From Armillaria gallica (taxonomy: Eukaryota > Basidiomycota > Agaricomycetes > Agaricales > Physalacriaceae), in the NCBI GenBank assembly GCA_037576215.1, contig JBANDB010000002.1, forward strand, positions 5,642,001-5,706,000: a stretch of 64,000 bases of DNA, given 5' to 3'. Under the pieces are notes generated by a model. The model was not told the origin of the DNA. It did not search any database and saw only the letters and a list, made by a program, of their open reading frames with translations. Shown one piece after another: positions 1-12,506 of this stretch (within the stretch, counting starts at the first letter, position 1; the number at the start of each line of letters is the position of its first letter). Made by a program: the position numbers and the translations under genes.

Positions 1-1361
1 GATGGTCGAACACTGAAAGGTGTCCGAAGGTGTGATTAGTAGTACATGGATGCGGGGGAAAGAGAGATGTCCGTGGTGAAAGTACCGGGGAGGTTACTAG
101 TCTAGGCGTTTGTTAGAGGTAACAAAATACAAACGGACAGCTTACCTCGAAGACCCAGAACGTGCAGCTACGCGAACCTCGCACGATCCGACAGTACCAG
201 TGGTATACGGCATCTGCCGTGAGCCCAAAGCATGTCTCCCTCCCGTGTCTATCTGACCCTGGCGGCTTTATTTCAACAGATGGCGGCTACGCCATTGGAG
301 ATGTCGCGTGGGTGGTGGCCGTGGTGCGTGCAACAGTCATAAACAAAGACCTGCATCGTCGCTGTGTACACAAGAGAGTATGGGAGTTTGGAAATATGTT
401 TTATCGTAGTGCTGTGGTGATGTAAGGCTGGTGTCGAGGAGCGATCTTGCAAAGGGGGAAGGTGTCCGTCGTGATTGTGACAAAGTCTGATTGCATGGAT
501 GACGAATAATTTCTGCGGTGTGTGACGACCAGATAATACGATGCATGAAAAGGCTAGACGGCCTACCCAATCGCTCAAGGAACATCAAAGGTTACTTATA
601 ACTAAGAACCTTGTAATATTACCCTACCAAATCGGTTATCCCGAAGGAGTGAGGACCGTTCTAAAGCAGCCGGTATTTAAAGTCTTCGGCGATTCCCTCA
701 CCGACGATCTGTGTGCCGCGGAGGAGCAATAGTGCGAGTCCAGTTGCGACGTCTTGTATGTATTATATTATTGAAATGTAGTTTCTGACTCTCATGTGAG
801 GTTGCAAGGTCCATGATTGCAGAATATTTGGCTGGTGGAAGGTCAAATGTTGGATCGCAGCTCAGTCGGGAGCAAGTTCTCTCTTCCCCGGAGTTCTTTA
901 TTATATGGTTCAACTAGAGATAGTCCTTATACTAATAATCTAATTCATACTAACAAAAGGTCATCCGTAGCCTCCATAAGAACGGATTTGGAGGCTGTGA
1001 AATGAACGAAGTCAGCGGTTTATTCATGAGAAAATGGATGCTTGGCTCACCCTGTTGCTGTTGTTACTGATGTCTGAAGCAATGAGTCAGTATGCGGCAA
1101 GTCGGCAACTTAAAGATGAACTCGCGGTTGACTGAGCATTGGAATGATGCGATCATAGGTCGCCCGTGCTCAATGTAGTACACGATGGTTATGTCGCCTG
1201 TTGCCCAGGCATAGTATGGTGCCCACTCACGGTAGCGGAACGGGCTTAAGGCGCATAAGCAGGGCTGGACGCGGTGTCGTAGCAATAGTTTATCTGCAGT
1301 GGTCGCACCCAACAATGTTCCTGAGTGGCGTGTATCTTCCCTGAAGAGTTCAACTCGGAGT
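1..1361. other. No gene recognised (left flank)
   Basis: Only short open frames occur on both strands, without recognisable motifs or joinable exons. The stretch ends at the 3' end of the pseudokinase gene, so it probably contains that gene's terminator region. Confidence 0.5.
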
Positions 1362-3782
1362 TTATGGTATATTCAAAACCTTATACACGACATACCTTGG
1401 CAAATTCCTATCAGGCGTACAATCCTTACAAAGGAAGCTCTTCACTGTGTTGCAACGGATATGCCCTCGCGCTAAGCACTTGCTGCATCTCACAGTGGGA
1501 GAAACACCATCATCAGCTGGAAACCAGGATCAATAGGATATCCATTCAAGCTACCAACAGCCAACGCACCCGCTCCGCACACACAGTTAAATGGACCCTC
1601 TTGAACCCGCTCTCCGCAAATTGGACATAGTTCATGGAGGTTAGGCGTCGTATCTGTGATGACCCGACAATTCCTGACCATCGGTGTCAATGTTATTTCC
1701 TCTCGTCGATAACCCTGGCATCTATGGAATCCATGCCATAGGTCTCCGAACGGTCGGTTGATACTAGTGACGCGTATTCTATGATCCAAATGAAACGAGG
1801 CAACGAGCCGAGATTCCAGAACACTTTTGAACTGCCGCGAAATGTCTTTCAAAGTGACGGTGCATTCATCGAGTGGCTGCCATATAATCTCTCGGCGAGG
1901 TTGTGACACCTTGGCCTCGTTCATCGAATCCGAATCAGCATGGGTATAGTATAGGCTATCGTCTTTAGGGCCGACTCCAAGCGATGATTCAACAACGGTG
2001 TCGGAAGGTTTAGACATGGAGTTTTCATTGCGGACTAGGTAATCCTCTGCATGTTAAGGTAGGTTATCTAAACCACTAACTCAAGCGAAGGGCAAAGCTT
2101 ACGGTATAATAACTGGTTAGCGGCGTTGAACGTCTGGTTCAATGCTCCATCAGTGCGCGCCACTATTTCAAGGCGTGAGACTGTGCTTTCCTTGAGACAC
2201 AATTGATTGAACGTGTCAAGTGTTGTTTCGGTTGGTGGGAAGTCTGACGGTGTCAAGTTTGGCAACCCATGGTAAGTGTTTACAGACAAAACTACTTTGT
2301 TGGTATCATCCATGAAGATGCTGATATCCTGATGAGCACGAATTAAGTATGAGACCTGGGCGAGTATCGATTAGATTTACCTCGATATCAATGGAGTCAA
2401 GAGAAATGACAGAGCAATTCAAGTAATCCAGTGCAGACTGCAGGATCGTTATTTCGAAGGAACAATATTCGTCTCGAAGATACATACAGAAATACCAGAG
2501 ATCTGTGAAGTTGGTCAGAGTTCAAGAAACAAGATTAAAGAGTTGCTACGGTATACCAAAGTTGCACCTGCTACAAAGGTCGGATCAACGCCAGAGGAAA
2601 TTGCTGTAGCGATAAATAATTCGGGACTTCTAGGGACATCTAAGCAGCCTGTTTAAGAGATAGACACTCGATACTTGATATCGTATCGCTTAACTGATGC
2701 CATATACTGTAAAGGGCGTACGACCATTGGCGGCTGACTTGGCCTTTAAAGGAAGGATATGAGAGTGCCTAGGATACACAAGATAAAGACCGTCTTCGAT
2801 GCTAAGAAAGACAGCACATACATTACGGATTGATCAAATTCAACTGTTTTCCTCCAATTCTGTTTCGTATGAGAGACGCCACTTTTGAAGGATAATATGT
2901 TGTCGTACCTGTTGAGCATCTCTTCCTTCGAAGACTTTCACAACTGCGGCGACCCGACCATTTTCCATAGTAGAATGGAATCGGAAACCATTTCCAGCGA
3001 AGAGTTCTTCCCCGAGAGCTATGTGAGACTTTTCCATGATCAAAAGCTTGCACGCATACATGTAGCAGACTATGGCACCAAACGCACCAAAGTAGTGATT
3101 CCATGGTCCTCTTCAACGACCGAGACAACACTCTGTATATCTTTTGCTGACAAACCACGCTCCGCAGCCAGACCGAGTAAGATCAAAGTTTTCGTCTACA
3201 TTGAAGTCAACAACTAAAACCCAAGAATAGGCGAAGAAGAGAGTCTAACCTGGAAGAGTTTCATCGTCTCGTCGACTCTCTCTTGAAGATCTTTCAACTG
3301 TTCGGCACTCTCCTTGGCAAATAGAAAGCGACGAAGGACGTTCTTTTGGACCTCGGTTGTAACGAAAGCTTTGACATCAGACAGGTCCCTGTAACTTCGA
3401 GTTCAGCAAGGAGTAATAGATACGTGGAAGACTTACAATTCAAACTTTTCGATAAGGCTCGATATCATCGACCTGGATGTAACTCCCGATGCATTCAGCA
3501 TTTCATGGATTTCAGTAAATATCCTAACACAACGATTGACAATTTTCTTTGCGAAGACTGCATTCTGCTGGGTCTGAGATATCTGTCGCAAAATACCGCA
3601 AAGGATTTCGGCAGCTGCGCCCAAGATTGGGGTGGAAGTAGCAGCAGCGGTGACGACCTAGCGGTGAAAGTCTGCTTCAGCGACATTCTGGGATCACGAA
3701 TATCTCCTACCTTGGCAAGGTTGACAGCCATAACCGACACATCGAGGCCATTTTCTTTGACCCATTGAACCTTCGGTGCCAT
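1362..3782 (-). CDS. 4-helix-bundle / pseudokinase / zinc-finger protein (MLKL-like architecture)
   Basis: Ten exons join in frame to about 620 residues: 3782-3711, 3657-3437, 3388-3250, then exons beginning near 3189, 3053, 2846, 2764, 2613 and 2509, followed by 2328-2103, 2046-1570 and 1516-1362 (some of the middle boundaries may be merged or off by a few bases). Residues about 25-150 are helical and resemble the N-terminal four-helix bundle of MLKL-like fungal proteins. Then comes a kinase-like domain that starts with GNGFRFHSTMENGR and keeps a beta-3 lysine in VVKVFEG. It has no HRD and no DFG motif, so it is predicted to be catalytically dead. The C-terminus has paired cysteines (CPICGE, CVCGA, CSKC, CKDC plus histidine) that look like a treble-clef or PHD/RING-like zinc finger. 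The family is expanded in agaricomycetes and its function is unknown. Every splice junction used is GT-AG except as noted, and no frameshift is needed. Confidence 0.8.
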
Positions 3783-6587
3783 AGTCGCAGGGAAGACACT
3801 TGTCAACGCAGCTATCAAAGGGAGAGATTTACGGTACTACACACAGCATCACGTGTGGATCTCTCGAGTTGCTGTGTATCCATAAAAAGCATACATATGA
3901 TTAGCTTGAGCGCAACAGCATCGATCACCACACAGAATAGCCTCGAAAAACTACCGAAGCGCATAGCCCCAACTGAATCGGATGGGAGCAGCCACTCGAG
4001 CGAGATGAGTGGTATTGACGTTGTGTAAGAGTCATGACTTCCGCTTGAGTTCTCCAGCAGTGTCTTTCTTATTCTCTGCATGGGTAGAGACAATGGATTT
4101 TTACAGATAGGGACCTTGGGTCATGCGCGGATCAAGTCTTCTGACTATAAACCATCCTACATGGAGAAACATGAGTGCATATACACTCAAAACGAACACC
4201 AACGGAGAACCTACGCTGAAGCTCTCCCATCATGTAAACTTCCGTAAAATTGTAACAAGAATCACCGTACGGACAGCTGTCAATGGTATCTGCTCTCAGC
4301 GCAGACCGTGAAAGAGAGGATCAGAAAAAGAACACGAGAGTACCATGTCTACTATGCTAGTAGTATGCTAGTACAATTGACTCTTGAGTCGTCACGCCCA
4401 TTACTTCCCATTTCTTTGATCTTTAAAGACCCTAGAACGTAAGGGTAAGTCTGGTAGTCAGAACGGATAGCAGGACTTTTGATCTTTTGTACGTTCCCGC
4501 TTCTTCTCTGTTACTTACTCCAAGGAGACGGGTAGCTCCACAACGAATGGCAGAAGCCGAGTCGTGTTCAGTGCGACCGCAAGATTCCCCGCGTGACCAT
4601 TCCCCTCAGTTCCATTTCTTATATCGCATCTGTCTTCCTCTCGTGCGTATCGACTTCCACGTACAATAGATCTCTGCTTCCAAAATATGGCGACCTCGCC
4701 ACTGCAATAAGGGAAGACGTCGGAAGCTTTGTGTCCTAATGGGACGTTGGAAGGAGGGTAGGACTGCGATGTTGTGATCTGAGGAAGCAGAGAGCTGTCA
4801 CGATCAAAGGTCGTGTACACAGGCATGAGAGTCGGGAGAAACGTTCCATCAGATTGAGTATGTCGACGGTGGCGTTGACGCACGAGCACAAGTCTGACCG
4901 AACACGGAGAAAAGTGTTCGAGGAACCTTTGTACTTTCCTGCAGATTCAATGGCAATTGTGACGAGAGTTGGAGTACTTGGATACGAGGGACGACGATCA
5001 AAGGGAGGCGCCTGTGGTGCTGTGAAAGAAGACGCTTAAATAGAGATCTCGATACAGCAGAGGCGTCATTATTTACAATTGGTCACATCCCTGCTGTTAC
5101 TGCTGTGGTGGTGGTGAACGCAATCTGAGCATTTACATCTGAGACCAGCGGTAGGGGTTGTGACCAGAAATACAGACGGAGGGCTTACCTTGGAGATAGT
5201 CTATGCTCCCGTCACGTAGAGTCCACGAGAAGAACTGCTCCAGTACAGCTTCGAGAATCGCGTTGAACACGCCACTAGCGGCCTTTCCTTGGGCCCATGA
5301 TTTGATGGGTAGGGACGATAGCACAAGAGAAACGAAGCACGGAGGGACATGGCTTTAGCTCCAGCCGTTCTTGATCAAGGGGATAAACGCAGGTCTGGAA
5401 AATAAAACACGAGTTGAACGGTATCTGCCATACATACCGACCTAGCGATATGAATACAAGCATCGAGCGAAGTTTGTACGAGATAGATAATATGCATTGC
5501 TTTCGAAAAACATGGCTAGCATCAACCTTGCGAATCTAGGCAAATAGCAAACGCCAAATGGTCGAGGCCTTGGGCACAAAATCAGCGCTAGGAAATGAAA
5601 ACAAGATTGAAAACGCGCACCCTCCTCTTCTAGTAGTCTCCTCACGACCTTCTCTTCATCACCTTCCTTGAATTGGGGAATAGTCGGAGGGTCCATGCCC
5701 TTGTAGCCCCTCTTAAACACGGCTCTCCGCGTAACGACCATAAACTCGGCACGCCATTCTTCACCCACAAACGAGAATGTGCTACCGTATGGTCCGAACT
5801 TACGAAGCCACCTTGACTCGGAAGGCGCGTTTGAGGTATGAGACTGGGTTCAGGTGTATCGCTTTCGGGGAACATTGCTAACGTCACACAACGAATGGGT
5901 AGAAAGTGAAGTTGATGATCGCGTTTAGTGTCGTTTCCGAAACTCCGACTGTTCTGGTCATGTGACAGACGCGTCGCGCTCAAAATTTGAAGAAAACTAT
6001 TCATTACCCGTATCTCACCCCTGGATCTATTAAATAAGGCCCTAGTGCCTGAAGTATGATACTCCATCACCCAGAAACCGTGAAATCACCGCCGAAAGGG
6101 AACGGCACTGCACCCCGGGTGTGTAACTTCTCGTCCTGATGGAGGAGAGGAACCTGAAGCTCCACGAAAGTTCACGTCACGTAACTTGTCATGCGCAGGA
6201 TATGGTCCTTCAGAGATCGCCACTGAGCAAAACCATGTGCAGGACGCGGCGGGGATCATTATGAAATCCCGTCTCTCCCACGTTGTCATATGTACCTTCT
6301 ACCCGGCAATGAAGCGAAAGTCTGAGATCCAGTAGAACCCAAATCGTGGTGTACCGATCCAAGATGTATAGGAGGAGATCGCAAGGGTTCGCCGAGATTG
6401 CGGTTCGGATATGTCGTCTTCCATACCAAGGGATAGATATCCTGTCTTGTATTATGATACTGAAATCCCTATGCTCGTAACTCGGCCTTCTCCGCCTCAC
6501 TGATGGTGGAAAGGGTGCATGGTTTCGCGACGCCGCCGCTCGCTCTGCTGCAACGTAAGAGGGTCCAATGTTTGGCGGCGCCTCACT
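3783..6587. other. Poorly coding region with possible exon remnants (minus strand)
   Basis: No complete gene could be built. The most protein-like piece lies on the minus strand at about 5820-5590, with residues GEEWRAEFMVVTRRAVF followed by an acidic, lysine-rich stretch and a possible donor near 5618. A second piece at about 5278-5195 (GVFNAILEAVLEQFFSWTL) precedes a GTAAGC donor. A third minus-strand frame runs 4889-4515. These could be exons of an unrecognised or decayed gene. I found no family match from motifs, and the junctions do not join cleanly. Confidence 0.3.
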
Positions 6588-8237
6588 TCTTAGACAAGGG
6601 TCTCTGCACAAAAGTTGAAGAGGCGGCGTGGGTTGTGATCTACTACTCCCGTGAAGAGCACCACGTTTTGGGGTAAAGGAAGAGAGCGATAGACGGGCTT
6701 CGTTGATACAATGGCTGGAAAAGAGAGTGCGAATGTATATTGTGGCTCGGATCTTTGGCTGTGAGATAGGCCACCCTATCTTCTCTCCTACCCCGAAAGA
6801 TCTCACAATTCATTGGTTCCGGTCATCGTGAACGTGGAAGCAGGAAACAATGAAAATGAAGGGTCGATGAGGGTAAGCTTCGTGTAACGAAGGGCTCCAA
6901 GGAAATGGTCATTCGACCGGGAGTGGGATCGAAGCAGACGATACAATTTGAGGGAACGGAGAACAGCGATTTGTGTTCGCTACCACGTAGGTGAGAAGGT
7001 TTGGTCAGGTGTGCGTAGATAACAGAGCTGTGACATAAAATCTGTAGGGTGGGGTAGAATTTGATCCACAAAACCGGTAGACGTGAATAGACTTGAAAAG
7101 TATCCGGTCCATCTTTGTGTATTCCTGCCGCTCCACCACGATCGAATTGAAGAGCTATGAGAGCAGAATCAGAAACAAATCAGAAATGTTAGCATTCAGT
7201 GCTGGTATATTTGGCGGTCTCGTCGTAGTCGGTTTCGCCCTCTGCTTTCCGGGGTAAGCTTGGCCGTCCAACTACGAATGAAGGACTTCGAATTCCTAAA
7301 TACGAGACTCCGCTTTTGCCAAGGTGGTTCCTTCAAGATGGCTCCACTGCGAAGAAAGGAAGCTCAGGTTCCTCCTTCCAGGATGATATATTAGGCCCGG
7401 GATCCAGCAGGCAATGTGAGAAAAAGTGGAGAGGATGACGGCTGCGATGCTAGAGAAATGGCTCGAAGATGGGTATCTGCCCCGGAAGCTTCCCATGGTA
7501 ATCGGTTTACACGCGACCTTCTATTTCGTGCCCACAGGAATAGATTTTCATGCGATCGTGCCTTCCTTTCAATGACCTGCCAGAATAGATAGATATCGTC
7601 CTCTGCCAACGTTGGATGTTTGGGATTTCATTGTTGATGCTTAGTCATCCCACCAAACGCCAGGAACTAAGCCTTCGGACCATAGATCGGCACAGATGGC
7701 ACTACACCAAATCGAACTTTTACAACCAGCGGCCATCGGCAAGTCAGATTGCCGTGAAATGTCTTTGTAAATTGTAACGTACCTACTACAACTCCGAATC
7801 CGCCATGCCTGGACCAATACTAGTATCGCGAGCTATCTCGAAAGAAATCCACGAGCTCTAACATATATATACATGTCGCCATGATGCACTCGAAGGTGGT
7901 GAGCATAGTGCAAGAGTTCAGCGACGAACCATTTTGCTACTTAGGTCTGCCAATTAAAGGAAGACAACCTCTCAGTATGAGAGACTTGGTCGACCGTAGA
8001 GAATAGTCGTAAAAGTTTGCGCAATAAGACAAGATCCCAAAGAAGAGACGAGAAAATGCTGTGCCATGCCAAAACTGTCGTCTACTTAATAGGCGACATA
8101 TTGAATCAGACCTTCACCCGGACATTGTCAACATGCAAGTCTACCCAGACCCGGCCGATTCCGCGTCAGTCTTACTTTCCACACCAGTCTTACTATCCCA
8201 AATGTACATGAGAATAATTCATAGGTATAGTTTAACA

Positions 8238-10041
8238 TCACGTCTCCGTCTCCTCATCCTCTATTCGATAGTCCTCCCTGTAATTCAGATAACTCTCCGC
8301 GGTATTGATCTTGACCAATTCGTCTCTCGCCCTTCTCATTACATTCAGAGACGGATGTATCCATGCATGTTTGACAGCATTTTTCATTGTCATGCGCTCC
8401 TTGGGATTCGATCGGAGAAGGAGCCAGGTAAAATCTTTAACTAGCAGAGTTAAAATTCGTATCAGTGAATGACGCCGACTAATGGGGGACGACGATACCT
8501 TCATCACTAACCTCCGCATCTATTAAGAGATTCCACAAGATGAACGGATCCCAATCAAGTGCTTGTCTTCGTTTGTCGCCTCTATCTAGGTCGACTGGCA
8601 TGGAATCCGTGAGCCTGGATGACGGGATGAGGGAGGGAGAGATGAAGATAAAGAACGGAAAACGGACATGATGAACAAGATGACACCGACGCCCCAGCTA
8701 TCTACAAGGTGGTCATAACCATCGCCTTGGCGCTGTTCTGGGGGTTTGTACTCTGCGGTACCGCACTCAGACTAATAGAGGTTATTAGCTAGGGAAGGAA
8801 AACAAAGGCGACAGTCGTACCCGGAGCATAGTATGTTCGTCGACGATCTTTGCTAACCCGAAGTCGGAGAGCTTGACGAGGGGAGGTAGGTGGCCAGAGA
8901 GAAGGATGTTCTATGGTTCGTGGATTTTTTGTCAGTTGAGAGAGATGCAGGTGATATCTGCTAATACGCACCTCGGGCTTAATATCACGGTGCGTGATGC
9001 CAAAGCTATGCAAGTACTAGTGCGCCGCCATTACTTCAGATGGAAAAAAGGGCTCGAAAAGTTGACGCACGGCAAGGGCATCACAGATCTGCCAAATTAT
9101 AAATTTCGCTTCATCCTCAATGAGGATCAGGCCATCGGACATATGTGTACACAGGTCTCCTCCGAGAGCTAATTCCATGACCAGATCTATCCCACCACTC
9201 AGTCCCGTCATCAACCATAAGGAGAGAGAACACTCACTCAAAGACCCATCATGTTCATGATGGAAGGCATCCTTCAACTCGCATATATTCGGATGGCTGA
9301 GATTACTCATGATGCTCACTTCCCTCGCCATGCTGACGCGCATCTCGACAAACCCTGTCCCAAAGGACTTGGGGGAGATGACCTTGATAGCCACCCATTC
9401 GCCTGTAGCGAGACACATCCCTTTGCTCACCGTGCCGTAGCCGCCTCTCCCAAGTTCGTGAGCGATTTCATAGTGGAGATATAGTTCGCCGCGGTCATAC
9501 TCCCGTAGGTCGGTTGTGTGCGTGCGGAAGGTGAATCCTAGGGTTGAGTGTGAAGCACCTAACAGCGACAGTTGCAGGTATACTTACGGTAGTCCTCAGA
9601 GCCTTGTGCAATGGGTGAACCAAACGCGATCTGGTTCCCGTCGCGAAGAATCCTTTTGTTGCCCTTTCCAACAAGCTCCCCGTTGATCTGATGTACAACG
9701 CAACTATTGATGAGAGACTGCATGCTAGGACTAGACGACAACTAACCCAAGTCCCATTGCTCGACATGTCCGTCAAAACGACAGATTTATCCTCCCACAG
9801 GATCTCACAGTGGTTATTACCTAGAAACACACCGGCTCACGATCAACATAAAGGACTAGGAGGTACACTCGCAGAGATATTTACTGATTCTGTGACCCGG
9901 AAGAACAAAGTGATTCGTCTGGGGGTGACGCCCGATCGTGATAAGGGTGAAGAACCTGAAGAAGTCCATTCGGTATATGCCAGCGCCTAGAGGTTGAAGA
10001 GAACCCCAGAGGTCATGGTCGATCAAGTTGGGAGCGTCCAT
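8238..10041 (-). CDS. FHA-domain serine/threonine protein kinase, copy 1 (Cds1/Chk2-like)
   Basis: Spliced exons give about 437 residues. Residues 1-115 form a forkhead-associated domain for phosphothreonine binding: GRHPQTNHFVLPG, the conserved S-N-N-H motif, and SSNGTW. Residues about 145-410 are a kinase domain with GRGGYGTV (glycine loop), VAIKVI (lysine), ITHRDIKPEN (catalytic loop), SDFGLAK (Mg binding) and a PPEQ form of the APE motif. FHA followed by kinase is the layout of the Cds1/Rad53/Dun1/Mek1 group in DNA-damage and meiotic checkpoint signalling; the exact orthology cannot be told here. The start MDAPN is shared by all three copies in the window. The stop is TGA at 8240-8238. 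All motifs are intact, so an active kinase is expected. It lies in unit 1 of the tandem duplication. Confidence 0.9.
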
Positions 10042-10105
10042 AACTGGGATGTTCGGTGAGGAAGTGGAGGGCCTGAAGATGAACGGTCAATAGAGGCCCC
10101 GCCAC

Positions 10106-10112
10106 TTTTATA
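10106..10112 (-). promoter_or_regulatory. TATA box of FHA kinase copy 1
   Basis: TATAAAA on the minus strand, 65 bases upstream of the start codon. It sits in a stretch (GGCACTATAAAAGTGG) that is identical in copy 2. Confidence 0.6.
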
Positions 10113-12506
10113 GTGCCTCCTGTAGCCACTGTTCTCTGTATGGCACGTGGTGCTAGAAAGACAAAAATCATTGACCAGAATGCCACTGCGCGCCGACCAA
10201 GTCGCTCTCTGATCATCTATTCAGTACCTGTGATCATTGCCTGACGACAAGTTCACGCTGTCGATGTTAGGTCTCACAGTATGGAATTCCTGTCACAATC
10301 CTACACGATTTTGAATTGTCATCGCATCTTGGAAAGAAAGACTAGTACCCTCTAACAGTGTTAGCTAACGCGAGCGCCGAGAACCGATGTCTTTCAATTG
10401 TGTGTGCGGCGGTACAGGAGATATAGGCGGCGTCGGTTGTGCTCGGTATTAGACGGAAGTATCCGTTGTACTGAGACAGCTGTGTACAATACATTACGAC
10501 GCGATGCGAAGTGGGTGCTGCGCGGAGCCTATCCTGAGACGGAATCCTTATGAAGCATTTCGTCGGAAAACTAGCAATGAAGGCAGCGCGACAACATTCC
10601 TTGTATCTTCAGAAGGGGGTATCGCCTCTCTGTTCGCTCCGCATGATTGCCTCTGAAAGGGTATGTTATTATCACACATGGACATCTGTGCGCTGAAATA
10701 GCACTGAGAGTGATATAACACCCCCACTTCTTAGATGAAGGTCTGCACAAGAGTTGAAGAGGCGGCGTGAGTTGCGATCTAACCCCAGGAAGAGCACCAC
10801 ATTTTGGGGCAAGGGAAGAGAGCGACGAACGGACACGATGATTGGAAAAAGAGAGCGCGAATGTATGTTCTCGTTCTGGCTCGGATCTTTGGCTGTAAGA
10901 TAGGCCACCCTATCTTCTCTCCTACCCCCAAAGATCTCACAATTCAGTAGTTCCGGTCATCGTGAACCTGGACGCGGGAAACAATGAAAGGAAGGGTCGA
11001 TGTGGGTAAGCTTCGTATAACAAAGGGCACCGAGGAAGTGGTCCTTCGACCGAGAGTGAGATCGAAGCAGATGTTATAATACGAGGAAGCAGGGAACAGC
11101 GATCTGTGTTCGCCACTTTGCACGTAGGTGAGAAGGTTTGGTAAGGTGTGCGTAGAAAACAGTGCAGTGACATAAAATCGGTGGGGTGGGGTAGAATTTT
11201 GATCCACAAAACCGGTACTAGACGTGAATAGACTTGCAAAGTATCCGGGCCGTGGTTGTGCTTTCCTGCCGCTCCACCACGATCGAATTGAAAAGCTATG
11301 AAAGAAGGATCAGAAAGAAATCATGATGCAGCAGAGACGTTGGCATTCACAGTGCAGGTATATTCAGCGCTCGCGTCGTAGTAGGTTTCGCATCTCCTCA
11401 ATTTTGCCTTCCGGGGGGTATAGGCTGCATCCGAGGGTAAACTTGGCAATCGAGCGACGAACGGGGGACTTACTTCGAATTCCTCTTCATCACCTAACCT
11501 TCCTACGAGACTCCACTTGCCGAGGAGGTGCCCACAAGAAGTACGGCACCACTGCGAAGAAAGGAAGATCAGGTTCCTCCTTCCAGTATTATATTTTAGG
11601 CTCGGGTCCAGGATCCAAAGCAGGCAAGACGCGACAAAGTGGAGAGAATGACCGCTTGGCGCGCCAGGGGAACATCACGAAGCGGTGACCTCGACCTGGC
11701 ACTCAGGAATTACATCGCGACCACTGTGATCTTCGCACAGACCCTATCGTATAAGCGTTCCCGTGAACATTGAGACCCAGGCAATCAAGACCTTGAACAC
11801 GGAATCAGCACGAAGAAGCGGAAGCACTATGGCAAAAGAAACACACCTTTATCAAGTATCTTCCTCGCACTTCCGCCATTGTACAGCACACACCGTCCAT
11901 GAATTTTGCGCACATGAGAATCTGCTTCAGGTTACAAGACACCGGCTGCTCTTTTTAATGACCCTGCTAGATTAACAGAGTGTCCTTAACGTTCGGTGGA
12001 TTCTGGCGTCCGAGATGCTCTGCTGAGTCAGCTGTCCTGCCGCGCCATGCCGTACCTGCCTCGCCTCGGCTGAAGCAGCACTTTTGACATGTCCCTCCCA
12101 CGGTGGTTTCGGGGGTCGCGACTCACAATCTCAAAGCACTTTATGGGAGTTCTGCAATAAACGCATGCTGGTCTCGGAACGCAGATGGATGGTTCCTAGC
12201 CTTGGGGCTTGAAGAATCTGTGCTGAACAGTTCCCAATGTGCGTAGGTCTGTCAATTGGAAGAGAGCCGAGAACGGCAGACGGCGGCCATCTGGAAGGAG
12301 CGCCCTTGGACACCCGGTGCAAGTGAGAAACGGTTACAGGAGGGTGTCTACTGAACAACTAAGTAGCAGCGACCTTTACACGGATTCAGACATTGTCAAC
12401 ACGTCTTCGCAAGTACTCTCCGCAGTACTCCGCAGACCCGTCGGATTCTACGTCAACGTTACCATCAAAAATATGCATTCAAATAATTTATAGGCGTAGA
12501 TTACCA

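Larger units (their letters stand above)
6588..10727. repeat. Tandem segmental duplication, unit 1
   Basis: This unit is similar along its length to 10728-15040. Landmarks that match in order are the left edge beginning CACTTCTTAGA, the non-coding block 6588-7440 (against 10728-11660), the 3' flank of the kinase gene (about 8090-8237 against 12365-12506), the whole kinase gene, and the right end (about 10540-10700 against 14865-15035). By eye the non-coding blocks are roughly 85-90 percent identical with small indels. The stretch 7450-8080 is less similar. Confidence 0.85.

Noticed and set aside
6210..6806. 198-codon open frame (minus)
   Set aside because: It runs across the edge of the duplicated block, has no motif, and the matching region of unit 2 does not keep the frame open.
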